A stretch of 48,328 nt of DNA from Planctomycetota bacterium (GCA_022071975.1 JAJVIO010000046.1:1-48328), one strand, 5' to 3'; shown: positions 7,485 through 16,555, counted from the stretch's first letter. The notes: generated by a model from the sequence alone, not told the origin. Numbers and translations are program-made.

Positions 7485-10481
7485 ATGAAGCGCTTCAATA
7501 AGGCGTTGTGTTTGACATTGGCACTCGGCGGCCTGTTGCTCGCCGGCTGCGGCGGCGGTGACGACGGCGGCGGCGGCGGCGGAAGCCCTCTACCCGGACT
7601 GACCACCATCTTGTGGCAGACCCGCGGCGGCCAGGCCACGACCGGTGCTGCCACGAATGGCGGAAACGCAGGATCCATCTCTTTCTCGTCGGCCCAGGAC
7701 ATCCTGACGGATGACGGACGCACCCGTCCTACCGTGTTGACCAATTTCCTGACTGCCGGTGTGCTGACGGACAACCTCGTTACCTATGCTGAGCTTGTGA
7801 GCATTGCGGCTCCGGCAATTGTTGGAACAACGGCGACCTTCAACCTGGCCGCTGGCACCGGTTTTGATCTACCGGCTGGGGCGACGCTGAATCTCGGCGA
7901 CGCGGTTGCGGGCGTTGTTGATCGGGTGGAGATTGTCTCGAACTCGACCATCGTGCTGACCGGCAACATCGTCACGACGCGCACGACGGCCGATTCTGTT
8001 GACCTTGAGTTCTCGACATCCGTGTCAGCAACTACAGGCGTGCTGATGACCGGCCAGATGGACGGCCGTGGCTCGCCGAACCGCAACGGCGGTGATTTTG
8101 ACATTAACACCAGCGCCTCGGGAATCATGCTGCTCTCGAACTCGATCAACCTGAACGGCGGGATTGGCGACCTGGCGGTCAATGGCGCGAATGGCGGCAG
8201 CCTGTCAATCACAGCCGACACTGACCTCGTGCTGCCCTACGGCACGTTTGATGCTCGTGGTGGCGACGGCTCCGCAACGGGTGGGAACGGCGGCACAATC
8301 CTGCTCAGCAATTACGCCGGCGGTGGAGCTCTGCTTTCGCCGCTTCAGTGGTGCGCGATCGCTTCTGGCGGTAACGGCGGCACGGGTAATGGCGGTAATG
8401 CGGGTATTGTGCAGTTTGCGCTGGGCACGGGTAACCAGACCGTCTGGTCCCGCGTGATAGCCGAAGGCGGCGACAGCGTGAGCGGCAACGGCGGCGCGGG
8501 CAACGCGATTCAGATCATCATGGTGAACTCAGCGTTCAGCACGGTCACGGGAACCCTTAGCGGAACGGTTTACTACACCAACAACGGTGGCGACTCGGCC
8601 AACACCGGAAACGGTGGCAGCGTGCTTGGTCGCGCCACCCTTGGCGCTGAGACCCTCAACAACACTCTGCTGGTAGCGGAGTCGAGCGGCGGCAACGCTG
8701 GTACCGGCGGCAGCGCCGGCAACTCCTACAACGGAGCATTCGGCATCGGTTTCATGGCCAACAACGTCACCAGCAGCACTGTATCCGCGACCGCCAACGG
8801 CGGAAATGGTGACGTCAACGGTGGCAACGGCGGTCGAATCAACGCCATCAATCTGGGTGGAACCCTAACGAACTACACGGACTTGACGCTGACGGGCAAT
8901 GCAAATGGCGGTACGGGTACTACCGGCGACGGTGGTGACGGCGGCACCATGCTTCTTGGAGCCCCGACGCTGGTTGGTAACACGATTACGGCGACTTACA
9001 CCAACGTCACCCTCAGCGGCAACCTGAACGGCGGAAGTGGCGTCAATGGCGGCAACGGCGGCCTGTTCAATGCGGGCCACCAGCAAGGCACGATGGCGTT
9101 CACCATCAGCGGATCTGCTTTCGGTGGCAACGCTAACGGCAACACCGGCGCGACCACCAACGGCGGAGCAGGCGGCGGAATCACGATTCAGACCAACACC
9201 GGTACTGTCACGGTCAGCGCCAACAACATCAATCTCAACGGCGGCAACGGCGCGTCCACCACGGGCGTCGGCGGAGACGGCGGTGGCTGGTTGTTCCAGG
9301 GCACGGCCGCGGACCTGACCGTTACCGTCAGCGGCAGCGCCAACGGCGGCAATGGTGCCGGCACGGGCGACGGCGGCGACGGCGGTTTCCTGAACATTCT
9401 GGCGCCGGGTACCGGCGTCATTACTTCCGCAAGTGTTTCGGTTACCATGAATGGCGGAGCTGCCACCGATGGCGATGGCGGCGCAGGTGGTGCTATTCAA
9501 AGCGCCGGCAACCAGGGCATCGAGAGTGGCACCGGTGGAGCGGCCACCTTCAGCAACTTCCGCGTCACAGCGGTTGGCGGCAACAGCGCAACTGGCAACG
9601 GTGGATCTGCCAACTACATCGACACCGACTTTGCTGATTCGGTTACCTTCAACGGCGTTTCCGTAAACTTGAGTGGCGGGCATGGCAGCACGGTCAGTGG
9701 CAACGGCAGTGGTGGGTTTGCCAACGGGTTCTACATCTATGGCGACGCCGGCACGATTACTGTGAACGGGAACTACACGGCGATCGGTGGCAACGGTGCA
9801 GGCACCGGTAACGGCGGCAGCGCGGACGGTTTCTATTCCGAACTCGACGAAGACGGGAACGGCGCTCTCGCAGCGTTCAACTGGAACGGCACCGCGAACA
9901 TTCGCGGCGGCAACGCGGCAGGCTCCGGTGACGGCGGCGATGGCGGCTACTTCTGGGTCTATGAGCCAACCGGCACCTCGGGCGGCAATGTCACCATCGG
10001 TGGCAGCATCAACCTCAGCGGCGGCAACAGCGCCACGATGAACGGCGGTACCAGCACTTATGGCCTGTACGTCGCCACTACTGGCAACATCACCTACAAT
10101 GCCGGCGCGACCATCAATGGTGGAACCGGCAATATCGGTGGTGATGGAGGTGCGCTCGTTTACGACGCTGCAACTTTCGAGACGGACGGCAACATCACCA
10201 TCAACGGATCGATTATCTCCAACGGCGGCGCCGGAACGGCGGCTGGCGGTGATGGTGGTTCCATTTCAATCGGCGGCAACACTGCCACCCAGGTCTCCCT
10301 CGGTGGCGGTGCTGTCCTGCGTACCAACGGAGCCACCGTCGGAGGCGCGGCGGGCACGATCAGTCTGGACCCGGCTGGCGCTGGCCCCAGCAACCCTGCC
10401 TTGATCGAGGCGGCGGGCAGCCTGGTTGAAACACGTGACAGCACAGGCACCCTGGTTCCTGGCAACATCACCCGCGACTAG
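7485..10481 (+). CDS. Large Gly/Asn-rich repeat lipoprotein, 998 aa
   Basis: An AGGAG site precedes the ATG. The signal peptide MKRFNKALCLTLALGGLLLAGC ends in a lipobox (LLAGC, Cys22), followed by a Gly/Asp linker. From about residue 200 to 960 the protein is about 20 imperfect repeats of 33-42 residues. Each has a turn-rich 'GGNGxxTGxGGDGG' core followed by a beta-strand segment such as 'ITVNGNYTA' or 'LTVTVSGSA'. There are very few charges and almost no Cys after the lipidation site. The pattern predicts a beta-solenoid or Gly-rich helix bundle exposed on the cell surface. It recalls mycobacterial PGRS repeats and choice-of-anchor beta-helix proteins, but I cannot assign a family. A promoter (7401) and terminator (10506) make it a single-gene unit. 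Confidence 0.85.
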   Translation: MKRFNKALCLTLALGGLLLAGCGGGDDGGGGGGSPLPGLTTILWQTRGGQATTGAATNGGNAGSISFSSAQDILTDDGRTRPTVLTNFLTAGVLTDNLVTYAELVSIAAPAIVGTTATFNLAAGTGFDLPAGATLNLGDAVAGVVDRVEIVSNSTIVLTGNIVTTRTTADSVDLEFSTSVSATTGVLMTGQMDGRGSPNRNGGDFDINTSASGIMLLSNSINLNGGIGDLAVNGANGGSLSITADTDLVLPYGTFDARGGDGSATGGNGGTILLSNYAGGGALLSPLQWCAIASGGNGGTGNGGNAGIVQFALGTGNQTVWSRVIAEGGDSVSGNGGAGNAIQIIMVNSAFSTVTGTLSGTVYYTNNGGDSANTGNGGSVLGRATLGAETLNNTLLVAESSGGNAGTGGSAGNSYNGAFGIGFMANNVTSSTVSATANGGNGDVNGGNGGRINAINLGGTLTNYTDLTLTGNANGGTGTTGDGGDGGTMLLGAPTLVGNTITATYTNVTLSGNLNGGSGVNGGNGGLFNAGHQQGTMAFTISGSAFGGNANGNTGATTNGGAGGGITIQTNTGTVTVSANNINLNGGNGASTTGVGGDGGGWLFQGTAADLTVTVSGSANGGNGAGTGDGGDGGFLNILAPGTGVITSASVSVTMNGGAATDGDGGAGGAIQSAGNQGIESGTGGAATFSNFRVTAVGGNSATGNGGSANYIDTDFADSVTFNGVSVNLSGGHGSTVSGNGSGGFANGFYIYGDAGTITVNGNYTAIGGNGAGTGNGGSADGFYSELDEDGNGALAAFNWNGTANIRGGNAAGSGDGGDGGYFWVYEPTGTSGGNVTIGGSINLSGGNSATMNGGTSTYGLYVATTGNITYNAGATINGGTGNIGGDGGALVYDAATFETDGNITINGSIISNGGAGTAAGGDGGSISIGGNTATQVSLGGGAVLRTNGATVGGAAGTISLDPAGAGPSNPALIEAAGSLVETRDSTGTLVPGNITRD

Positions 10482-10505
10482 TTGCTGGTTGTTTCAGGCA
10501 GTCTT

Positions 10506-10536
10506 AAAGGGGCCCCGCTTGGGGCCCCTTTCTTTT
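10506..10536 (+). terminator. Rho-independent terminator of the repeat lipoprotein gene
   Basis: AAAGGGGCCCC and GGGGCCCCTTT form a perfect 11-bp stem around a GCTT loop. The run TTTCTTTT follows on the plus strand. The hairpin begins 24 nt after the stop codon. Confidence 0.85.
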
Positions 10537-10566
10537 GCTGGGGCCCTTTGCCGCCATTTCCGGGTA

Positions 10567-10594
10567 TTGGTGGTGGCCTTTGGGGTGTTAGACT
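10567..10594 (+). promoter_or_regulatory. Candidate promoter of aminopeptidase P
   Basis: TTGGTG (10567-10572) and TAGACT (10589-10594) are 16 nt apart, 34 nt before the ATG at 10629. An AAGGAA ribosome site follows. Both boxes are moderate matches. Confidence 0.4.
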
Positions 10595-10628
10595 GCCGGT
10601 TGCACCACTTGACGTGTAAAGGAACGCC

Positions 10629-12029
10629 ATGAGCCACGACTTTGATGCCGCCATCTTCCGCCGCCGCCGCGATGAGCTGATCAAACGCATGCAGGACGGC
10701 GTTGCCATCTTCCCCGCGGCACCCACATACCTCCGCAACGGCGACGTCCACCACGACTACCGCCAGCACTCCGACTTCTTCTACCTCACCGGCTTTGAAG
10801 AGCCCGGCTCGCTCGCACTCATCATCAAGGGCCACGGCGAACACCGCTTCGTGCTGTTCGTGCCCAAGCGCGACAAGGTGATGGAAATCTGGAACGGCCG
10901 TCGCGCCGGCCCCGAGGGCGCCAAGGCGCGCTACGGCGCGGACGCGGCCTTCAACCTTGAAGAAATCGACGAAAAGGTGCCCGAGTACCTGCGCAACGTG
11001 CGGCGCCTCTACGTGCACCTGGGCGACGACACACCCTTCGATGAGCGCGTGCTGGGCTGGCTCAACCGCGTGCGCGCCATGAAGCGCCAGGGCTTCAACG
11101 CCCCCACGGAAATGCATGACCCCAGCGAAATCGTGCACGAGATGCGGCTGATCAAGACCGCCGACGACCTGCGCTACATGCGCCGCGCCTGCGAGATCAC
11201 GGCCGCCGCCCACAACGCCGGCATGCGCGCCACCCGCCCCGGCATGTTCGAGTACCAGGTGCAGGCCGCCATCGAGTACGAGTTCCGCAACCTGGGCAGC
11301 CCCCGCAACGGTTACGGCAGCATCGTGGCCGGCGGCGACAACGCCAACATCCTGCACTACCACGAAAACAACATGCTGCTCAACGACGGCGACCTGCTGC
11401 TGGTGGACGCTGGCGCCGAGTTCGGCCATTACAGCGCTGACATCACCCGCACCTGGCCCATCAACGGCAAGTTCAGCGAGCCGCAGGCCGAGGTCTACAA
11501 CTGGGTGCTGAAGGCGCAGCTCGCGGCCATCGACAAGTGCCGCGAAGGCGAGACCTTCCGGGCCAGCCACGACGCGGCCGTGGAGGTGCTGACCGAGGGC
11601 ATGGTCGCCATGGGGCTGCTTGAGGGCAACCCGGCCGACATCATCGCCGCCCAGAAGCAGTGGGACGAAGATGTAAAGAACAAGAAGGTGGACCCCAAGA
11701 AGGACAAAGGCAACGAGCCCCGCACCTACCGCGAGTTCTACATGCACAACACCGGCCACTGGCTGGGCATGGATGTGCACGACGTGGGCAAATACAAGGA
11801 CGGCGACGACTGGGTGCCCCTGCGGGGGGGCTGCGTGCGGACCGTCGAGCCCGGCATCTACATCGCCAAAGACCGCGACGACGTGCCCGAGAAGTACCGC
11901 GGCATCGGCGTGCGCATCGAGGACGACGTGCTGGTCACCAAGGGCGACCCGGACGTGATGACCCGCGACGCGGTGAAGACCGTCGAAGATATCGAAGCCC
12001 TGATGGCGGAAGCCATGGCCAAGGCATAG
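10629..12029 (+). CDS. pepP: Xaa-Pro aminopeptidase (aminopeptidase P)
   Basis: The predicted cytoplasmic metallopeptidase removes N-terminal residues preceding proline. An N-terminal AMP_N domain (about 5-140) is followed by the pita-bread M24 domain. All five expected dimetal ligands can be placed: D260 (DAGAEF), D271 (DITRTW), H377 (HNTGHWLGMDVHD), E407 (EPGIYI) and E431 (RIEDD). The length of 466 aa is slightly above typical because of a Lys/Asp-rich insertion (about 343-362, 'EDVKNKKVDPKKDKGNE') between metal ligands. AAGGAA precedes the ATG. It is probably co-transcribed with the next two genes. Confidence 0.93.
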   Translation: MSHDFDAAIFRRRRDELIKRMQDGVAIFPAAPTYLRNGDVHHDYRQHSDFFYLTGFEEPGSLALIIKGHGEHRFVLFVPKRDKVMEIWNGRRAGPEGAKARYGADAAFNLEEIDEKVPEYLRNVRRLYVHLGDDTPFDERVLGWLNRVRAMKRQGFNAPTEMHDPSEIVHEMRLIKTADDLRYMRRACEITAAAHNAGMRATRPGMFEYQVQAAIEYEFRNLGSPRNGYGSIVAGGDNANILHYHENNMLLNDGDLLLVDAGAEFGHYSADITRTWPINGKFSEPQAEVYNWVLKAQLAAIDKCREGETFRASHDAAVEVLTEGMVAMGLLEGNPADIIAAQKQWDEDVKNKKVDPKKDKGNEPRTYREFYMHNTGHWLGMDVHDVGKYKDGDDWVPLRGGCVRTVEPGIYIAKDRDDVPEKYRGIGVRIEDDVLVTKGDPDVMTRDAVKTVEDIEALMAEAMAKA

Positions 12030-12030
12030 C

Positions 12031-12423
12031 GTGCCATACGACGTCAATGTGCTCATCGCAGGAACGAAAATCTTTCCGAGCGTGGGACAGCTGTTGCACG
12101 GCCTGTTCGGTCGTTCCAGCCGAGAAGGCGAAAGAGACGGCCTGGATTACTTCGAATGGGATGGATTGGGCTTCACTGTGAGTCTTTGCTCGCACCACCG
12201 TCTTGAGAACGACCGCAATCTGAACTTCGAAGATTACGACTTCGATGTTGGGATTAGTTGTGGCAGCGGAGAATTCTGGGAGGAAAGGCAGGCCTTGACG
12301 AGGTCAATCGCCATCAGCCTTGGCCAGTTTGTTCACAAGCGCTACAGCGCTGACGTACTCGTAGTTGAGGAAGTACAAGTCATTCTTGCCAGATGGCCAG
12401 AACAGAGCACACCGGGTGTTTGA
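12031..12423 (+). CDS. Hypothetical protein, 130 aa
   Basis: A GTG start lies 1 nt after the pepP stop with AAGG upstream. The protein (MPYDVNVLIAGTKIFPSVGQLL...) contains aromatic and acidic stretches (DGLDYFEWDGLGF, NFEDYDFDVGI) and ends near 'YSADVLVVEEVQVILARW'. It has no signal peptide or recognisable motif. Its codon use is less GC-biased than the flanking pepP and HAD genes, suggesting independent acquisition. Small acidic orphans like this can be immunity proteins, but no toxin gene is next to it. Its end overlaps the HAD start. Confidence 0.55.
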   Translation: MPYDVNVLIAGTKIFPSVGQLLHGLFGRSSREGERDGLDYFEWDGLGFTVSLCSHHRLENDRNLNFEDYDFDVGISCGSGEFWEERQALTRSIAISLGQFVHKRYSADVLVVEEVQVILARWPEQSTPGV

Positions 12424-13069
12424 CGCAATCCTCTGGGACATGGACGGAACCATTGTCGACACCGAGCGTGTCGTGTGGACCGTCATGCAGCGGGCGTTTC
12501 TCGAGGCCGTGAAGATCGAGCTGCCGGAGGCGCTGTTCGAATCGCTGCTGGGGCAATCCGAGCTCGACTTTTACCGCCACATGGTGCAGCGCTACGAGCT
12601 GCGTGAGGCCGACGTGGCCGCCATCCGCGAGGCCTTCGACCGCGACTACATCCCCATGCTGGCCGACGTGCCCGCGCTGCCCGGCGCCGTGGAGAAGGTG
12701 GTCGAATTCCACGGCCGCGCGCCCCAGGCCCTGGTGACGGGCAGCACCAGCGCGCAAGCGGGCGCGGTGCTGGACGCGCTGCAGATCCGCGAACGCTTCG
12801 CCCACGTGGTGGCCTGCGACCAGTACAGCAAGGGCAAGCCGGACCCGGAGCCGTTCCTGCTGGCGGCTTCAAGGCTGGGTGTTGACCCGTCAAGCTGCCT
12901 GGTGCTGGAGGATTCCCCCAGCGGCGTGACGGCCGCCAAGCGCGCTGGCATGAAAGTGGTCGGCATCCACGAAGGCAACAAGGGCAAGTACGACATCAGG
13001 CACGCCGACCTCGAGGTCGCCAGCCTGCGTGATCTCGACTGGGGCCTGGTGCTCTCCCGCTTCGCGTAG
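12416..13069 (+). CDS. HAD-superfamily hydrolase (beta-phosphoglucomutase/phosphatase-like)
   Basis: Motif I is DMDGTIVDTE near the N-terminus, motif II 'ALVTGSTSA', the motif III lysine lies in 'YSKGKPDPEPF', and motif IV is 'VLEDSPSGVTAAKRAGM'. The helical cap between motifs I and II marks the subfamily I phosphoglucomutase/phosphatase-like HADs. Substrate cannot be read from sequence. I prefer GTG 12416, which puts motif I at the expected position. A TTG at 12365 would add 17 atypical residues. It overlaps the preceding gene by 8 nt. Confidence 0.85.
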   Translation: MFDAILWDMDGTIVDTERVVWTVMQRAFLEAVKIELPEALFESLLGQSELDFYRHMVQRYELREADVAAIREAFDRDYIPMLADVPALPGAVEKVVEFHGRAPQALVTGSTSAQAGAVLDALQIRERFAHVVACDQYSKGKPDPEPFLLAASRLGVDPSSCLVLEDSPSGVTAAKRAGMKVVGIHEGNKGKYDIRHADLEVASLRDLDWGLVLSRFA

Positions 13070-13095
13070 CCGACTGCGAATCCGGCGAAACACAA

Positions 13096-13119
13096 AGCCC
13101 GCCGGGCAACCGGCGGGCT
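13096..13119. terminator. Bidirectional terminator hairpin between convergent genes
   Basis: AGCCCGCCGG and CCGGCGGGCT form a perfect 10-bp stem with a GCAA tetraloop. On the minus strand it is followed by TTTGTGTTT, on the plus strand by TGTGTT. It sits between the HAD stop (13069) and the DUF1501 stop (13207) and could serve both. Confidence 0.65.
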
Positions 13120-13158
13120 TGTGTTGGGAACGTCCTGTCTGCTTTTGCGCCCTTCTCC

Positions 13159-13191
13159 TATCGGGCCCGAAGCAATGCTTCGTGCCCGATA
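13159..13191. repeat. 33-nt inverted repeat between convergent genes
   Basis: TATCGGGC (13159-13166) pairs with GCCCGATA (13184-13191). After one mismatch the inner arms CGAAGC and GCTTCG pair around a 3-nt loop. It is a second long hairpin 40 nt from the terminator-like one, lacks a T-run, and may be a dispersed palindromic element. Confidence 0.6.
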
Positions 13192-13206
13192 CGTTCGCTG
13201 CGCGAA

Positions 13207-14505
13207 CTATTTGTACAGCTTCTCGACGACCTTGGATTCTTTGTCCACCAGCCACACGGGGCGGTTGCCGGCCTCGAACTCTTTGCTCATTTCCCAGTCC
13301 ATCATGGTGCCGAGGGTGCGGTACAGGTCTGCTGGGCTGACCGGGTCCTTCAGCGTGCTGTTGCCCTTGGCGTCGCGGTTGTAGCCCAGCTCGTCAGTCT
13401 CGCCGATCACCTGGCCGGACTTGATGCCGCCGCCGCCCAGCACCGCGCAGAAATTGCCGGGCCAGTGGCCGCGGCCCTCGGTGTTGGTCAGCTTGGGCGT
13501 ACGGCCGAATTCGCCCATCCAGATCACGAGGGTGCTTTCGTACAGCCCGCGGCGCTTGAGGTCGTTGATCAGGGCGGCCCAAGGTTTGTCGAGCTGGCCG
13601 ATCAACTCGGCGCAGCGCTTGAAGCCGTCGTCGTGGGTGTCCCAGCCGCCCAACGTGATTTCGACGGCGGGCACGCCGGTTTCGACCAGGCGGCGCGCGA
13701 TGATGCAGGAGTCGGCAAATGCGCCCTCGCCGTACTCCTTGCGGATTTCGTCCGGCTCGTCCTCCAGGTAGAACTTCTTGCGCAGGGGGCTGTCCATCAG
13801 CGCGCGGGCCTTTTCGTACATGGCCTTGTGGGCCTCGACGGCCTCGTCGCCGCGCTCCTTGGCGAAGTCCTTTTCCATTTCCTTGACCAGCTTCATGCGC
13901 CGGTCCATGCGTTCTTTGTCAACGCCCTTGGCGTAGTCCAGGTTCTCGATCTTGGCGCCCGGGCGGCTGATCACGAACGGATTGTTCTGGACGCCCAGGT
14001 AGCCCGCCGGGAAGGGCGCGCCGCGCAGCTTGACGAAGTTGGGCAGCTCGAAGTCGGGGTTGCCCATCTGGTGGGCAATGATGCTGCCGAGGCTGGGGTG
14101 CTTGAGCGTCGGGTTGGGGATGTAGCCGGTGCGCAGCAGGTAGCTTGCGCGGCTGTGGTTGCCTTCCTTGCTGCTCATGCTCTTGATCAGGCACAGGTCG
14201 CCGGCGCGCTTGGCGATTTCTTTGAAGTGCTCGGCGGGGCGGAAGCCCGGCACCTCGGTCTCGATTTGCTGGTAGGGGGCGCCGGTTTCTTTGCCCGGCT
14301 TCAGATCGAAAGTCTCGAGCTGGCTCGGGCCACCCTCCATGAACAGCAGGATCACGGCCTTGATCTTGCTGTTGCGGGCGCGCACGGTCTTCTTGTCTTC
14401 GCCGCGGATGTTGCCGGCGAAGAAGCTGCTGGTGGCGATGACACCGCCGGCGGCCGCGCTGGCGCGCAGGAAGTCACGACGGGTGACGCTGATCGGCATG
14501 GACAT
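13207..14505 (-). CDS. DUF1501 family protein, Tat-exported
   Basis: The ATG at 14505 has GGGAG 7 nt upstream and places a twin-arginine signal (VTRRDFLRASAAAGG) at residues 8-22. The body matches DUF1501, a sulfatase/alkaline-phosphatase-like fold abundant in Planctomycetota. It contains 'VILLFMEGGPSQLETFDLKPG', 'GGWDTHDDGF' and 'LVIWMGEFGRTPK', which carry the putative metal-binding Asp/His positions. It follows the DUF1549 gene on the same strand by 107 nt, the usual arrangement. Function is unproven in general. Length is 432 aa. Confidence 0.92.
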   Translation of the reverse strand: MSMPISVTRRDFLRASAAAGGVIATSSFFAGNIRGEDKKTVRARNSKIKAVILLFMEGGPSQLETFDLKPGKETGAPYQQIETEVPGFRPAEHFKEIAKRAGDLCLIKSMSSKEGNHSRASYLLRTGYIPNPTLKHPSLGSIIAHQMGNPDFELPNFVKLRGAPFPAGYLGVQNNPFVISRPGAKIENLDYAKGVDKERMDRRMKLVKEMEKDFAKERGDEAVEAHKAMYEKARALMDSPLRKKFYLEDEPDEIRKEYGEGAFADSCIIARRLVETGVPAVEITLGGWDTHDDGFKRCAELIGQLDKPWAALINDLKRRGLYESTLVIWMGEFGRTPKLTNTEGRGHWPGNFCAVLGGGGIKSGQVIGETDELGYNRDAKGNSTLKDPVSPADLYRTLGTMMDWEMSKEFEAGNRPVWLVDKESKVVEKLYK

Positions 14506-14612
14506 GCTTGGCTCCCTGGTTCCGGTGATATCCGTCCCGGTAGTTGCTGGTTTTGGTGTGCTGCTTTCATCCAACACCCGAGTTTCGGGGTGGATGCGCA
14601 AAAACTTGAAGT

Positions 14613-16301
14613 CTAATGGTTCGTGATGAACTCCGTGGTGTTCATCAGTGCCGCAAACAGGTCGTAATAGGCCTCGTCGTTCTTGTTGGGCCAGTTGCTG
14701 AAAGTGCCTTCCAGGATGGCGATGTCCATCTTGTCAGGCTTGCGTCCCAGCACGGTGATGAATATCTGGCTGACGCGGTCGCGGTGGGACGGGTAGCGTT
14801 CGATGATGTCGCTGACGGCGTTCTTGAGCGCGCCGGTGTTCAGCAGGTCGGCGTTCATCATCATCAGGGCCTGGATGATGGTGCCGTCGAAGTCGCCGAA
14901 CTCGTACATCTGCGGGTCGGCGCCGTAGGCGTCGCGCATCAGGCGCGCCAGGTTGTTCTTCCAGTTCTGGACGCCGTCGCGGATCTTTTTGTAGGCCTTC
15001 TCTTCTTCGGTCAGCTTGTTTTCGGGCACGTCACGGATCTGCGGCGTCTGGTTCAGGCGCTCGACGCCGATCACGCTCAGGATGCTGCGCTGGATCTGCT
15101 CCGGCGTCAGGCGCTTCACGAAACTTCTGCTGTAGTACATGAAGTCGTCGCGGTTGCTGCGGTTGGTGTCCACCTCGCGCTGGTACAGCTCGGAGCTGCA
15201 GATCGACTTGATCAGGAAGTGGGTGTTGAAGCCGCTGGCCGCAAAGGCCTTGCCCATCTGTTCCAGCACGACCGGGAAGGTCGGCTGGTTGATGCTGTTG
15301 AAGTCATCCACCGGCGTAACGAAGCCCATGCCCAGGAAGTAGGCCATGTAGCGGTTCACCGTCATGTTGCGGAACCAGTGGTTCTCGGGGCGGGTCATCC
15401 ATTCGGCCAGGGCTTCGCGTGGGGCGCGGTTGGGCTCAAACTTAAGGGTGTCGCCGCCCAGGAAGGTGGGGCCCTTGTACTTGCCCTTCATGCGGATGCG
15501 GCGGGCGAACTCACCTTCGTTGCGGATGGGCTGGTCGTTGTTGAACCAGTAGCGGGCCTCGCCCTCGCCCTTTTCGCCGGTGCTGAACGGCCGGAAGAAA
15601 GCCTCCATGCCTTCGAAGTCGTCGGTGCTCCAGTCTTCGTAGGGGTGGTCGTGGCACTCGGCGCACTGGATCTGCTTGCCGAGGAACACCTTGCTGGTGA
15701 TGCCGGCCATGTCGGTGCGCAGGTTCTGGAACGACATCAGGTAGCCGAGCTCGGGGTTTTCAGGCGTCTTGCCCTTGGCGGCGACCAGCGTGGACACCAG
15801 CTCGTTCCAGGGCTTGTTCTCGGCAAACGCCTGGCGCAGGTACTGGCGCAGGAACTTGCGGGCGTTGCCGTCGGCGTCGCGCCCGATCATGGTGACCATC
15901 CAGTAGTCGGCGAAGTGCTCGGCGTGGTCCGGGTGGGCCAGCAGCTTGTCGATCAGCGCCTCGCGCTTCTCGTTGCCCTTGCGGCCTTCGGCATCCTTGC
16001 GGCCCGGGGCGAAGGCCTCGATTTCTTCGGGCAGGGGCGGACGACCCAGCAGGTCAAGGTAGATGCGGCGCAGGAAGGTGTCGTCGTCGCAGATCTTCGA
16101 GGGCTTGATGCCCGCATCTTTCTGCAACTCGCTGAACAGGCCGTTCAGGCCGTCGCGCAGGGCGCCCCAGTCCTGTTTGGCCTGCTTTTCCTTAGCCTCG
16201 GTTTTCTTGACGTCATCGGCGCGCACCCCGTATTGGGACAGGACGCCGAACAGCAGAGACGCCAAGGCAAGGCCAGACAACAGCGGCACGCGTCGCAGCA
16301 T
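14613..16301 (-). CDS. DUF1549/DUF1553 domain protein, secreted
   Basis: Residues 1-28 are a Sec-type signal peptide (MLRRVPLLSGLALASLLFGV). DUF1549 spans about 45-220 and includes 'DDTFLRRIYLDLLGRPPLPEEI' and a CAECH motif (C213-H217, 'QCAECHDHPYEDW') that resembles a c-haem site. DUF1553 covers the C-terminal half ('FNSINQPTFPVVLEQMGKAFAASGFNTHFLIKSI', 'MMMNADLLNTGAL'). The protein is 562 aa, shorter than planctomycete homologues with extra N-terminal cytochrome domains. It is paired with DUF1501; this pair is a planctomycete signature, proposed but not shown to act in extracellular polysaccharide use. Confidence 0.92.
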   Translation of the reverse strand: MLRRVPLLSGLALASLLFGVLSQYGVRADDVKKTEAKEKQAKQDWGALRDGLNGLFSELQKDAGIKPSKICDDDTFLRRIYLDLLGRPPLPEEIEAFAPGRKDAEGRKGNEKREALIDKLLAHPDHAEHFADYWMVTMIGRDADGNARKFLRQYLRQAFAENKPWNELVSTLVAAKGKTPENPELGYLMSFQNLRTDMAGITSKVFLGKQIQCAECHDHPYEDWSTDDFEGMEAFFRPFSTGEKGEGEARYWFNNDQPIRNEGEFARRIRMKGKYKGPTFLGGDTLKFEPNRAPREALAEWMTRPENHWFRNMTVNRYMAYFLGMGFVTPVDDFNSINQPTFPVVLEQMGKAFAASGFNTHFLIKSICSSELYQREVDTNRSNRDDFMYYSRSFVKRLTPEQIQRSILSVIGVERLNQTPQIRDVPENKLTEEEKAYKKIRDGVQNWKNNLARLMRDAYGADPQMYEFGDFDGTIIQALMMMNADLLNTGALKNAVSDIIERYPSHRDRVSQIFITVLGRKPDKMDIAILEGTFSNWPNKNDEAYYDLFAALMNTTEFITNH

Positions 16302-16348
16302 GATTCACCCAGAGTGGTAGCAGGCCGAGGGGCGGCCTGACAACTTTG

Positions 16349-16555
16349 AGTGTAAGTGATCGTTTAGGGCTAAAGCAATTCTAAGTGGGCTGTTGTATTC
16401 CGGATTCGCAATGCGGCCCCGGAGGCGTGTCAATTCAGGTATGGCAGGCGGCGTGCACTACCCAAATTGCGAGCTAACGCACACAACGCCCATGCGAGTG
16501 CGGGTGCTTTCAGGGCAACTTACGTAACGAAGGGGTGCCCGCTGCCACTTACACT
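16349..16555. promoter_or_regulatory. Divergent intergenic region with a 10-nt motif in opposite orientations
   Basis: The 299 nt between the divergent DUF1549 and HEAT-VWA genes hold CACTTACACT at 16546-16555 and its reverse complement at 16349-16358. Each copy points toward its own gene, about 46-48 nt from the respective start. They may be matching promoter or operator elements. No other gene or strong hairpin is visible. Confidence 0.35.

Noticed and set aside
8000..10400. Possible tandem DNA repeat or CRISPR-like array in the Gly/Asn region
   Set aside because: The periodicity is at protein level; the DNA units differ in length and sequence, there are no uniform spacers, and no cas genes are near.
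10494..12056. 520-aa open frame on the minus strand opposite aminopeptidase P
   Set aside because: Aminopeptidase P has all metal ligands; the antisense frame is His/Val/Ala-rich shadow sequence.
14616..16340. 574-aa open frame on the plus strand opposite the DUF1549/DUF1553 gene
   Set aside because: It is a shadow of the GC-rich minus-strand gene: Val/Ala/His/Gln-rich composition, no domain, and the opposite strand encodes a recognised family.
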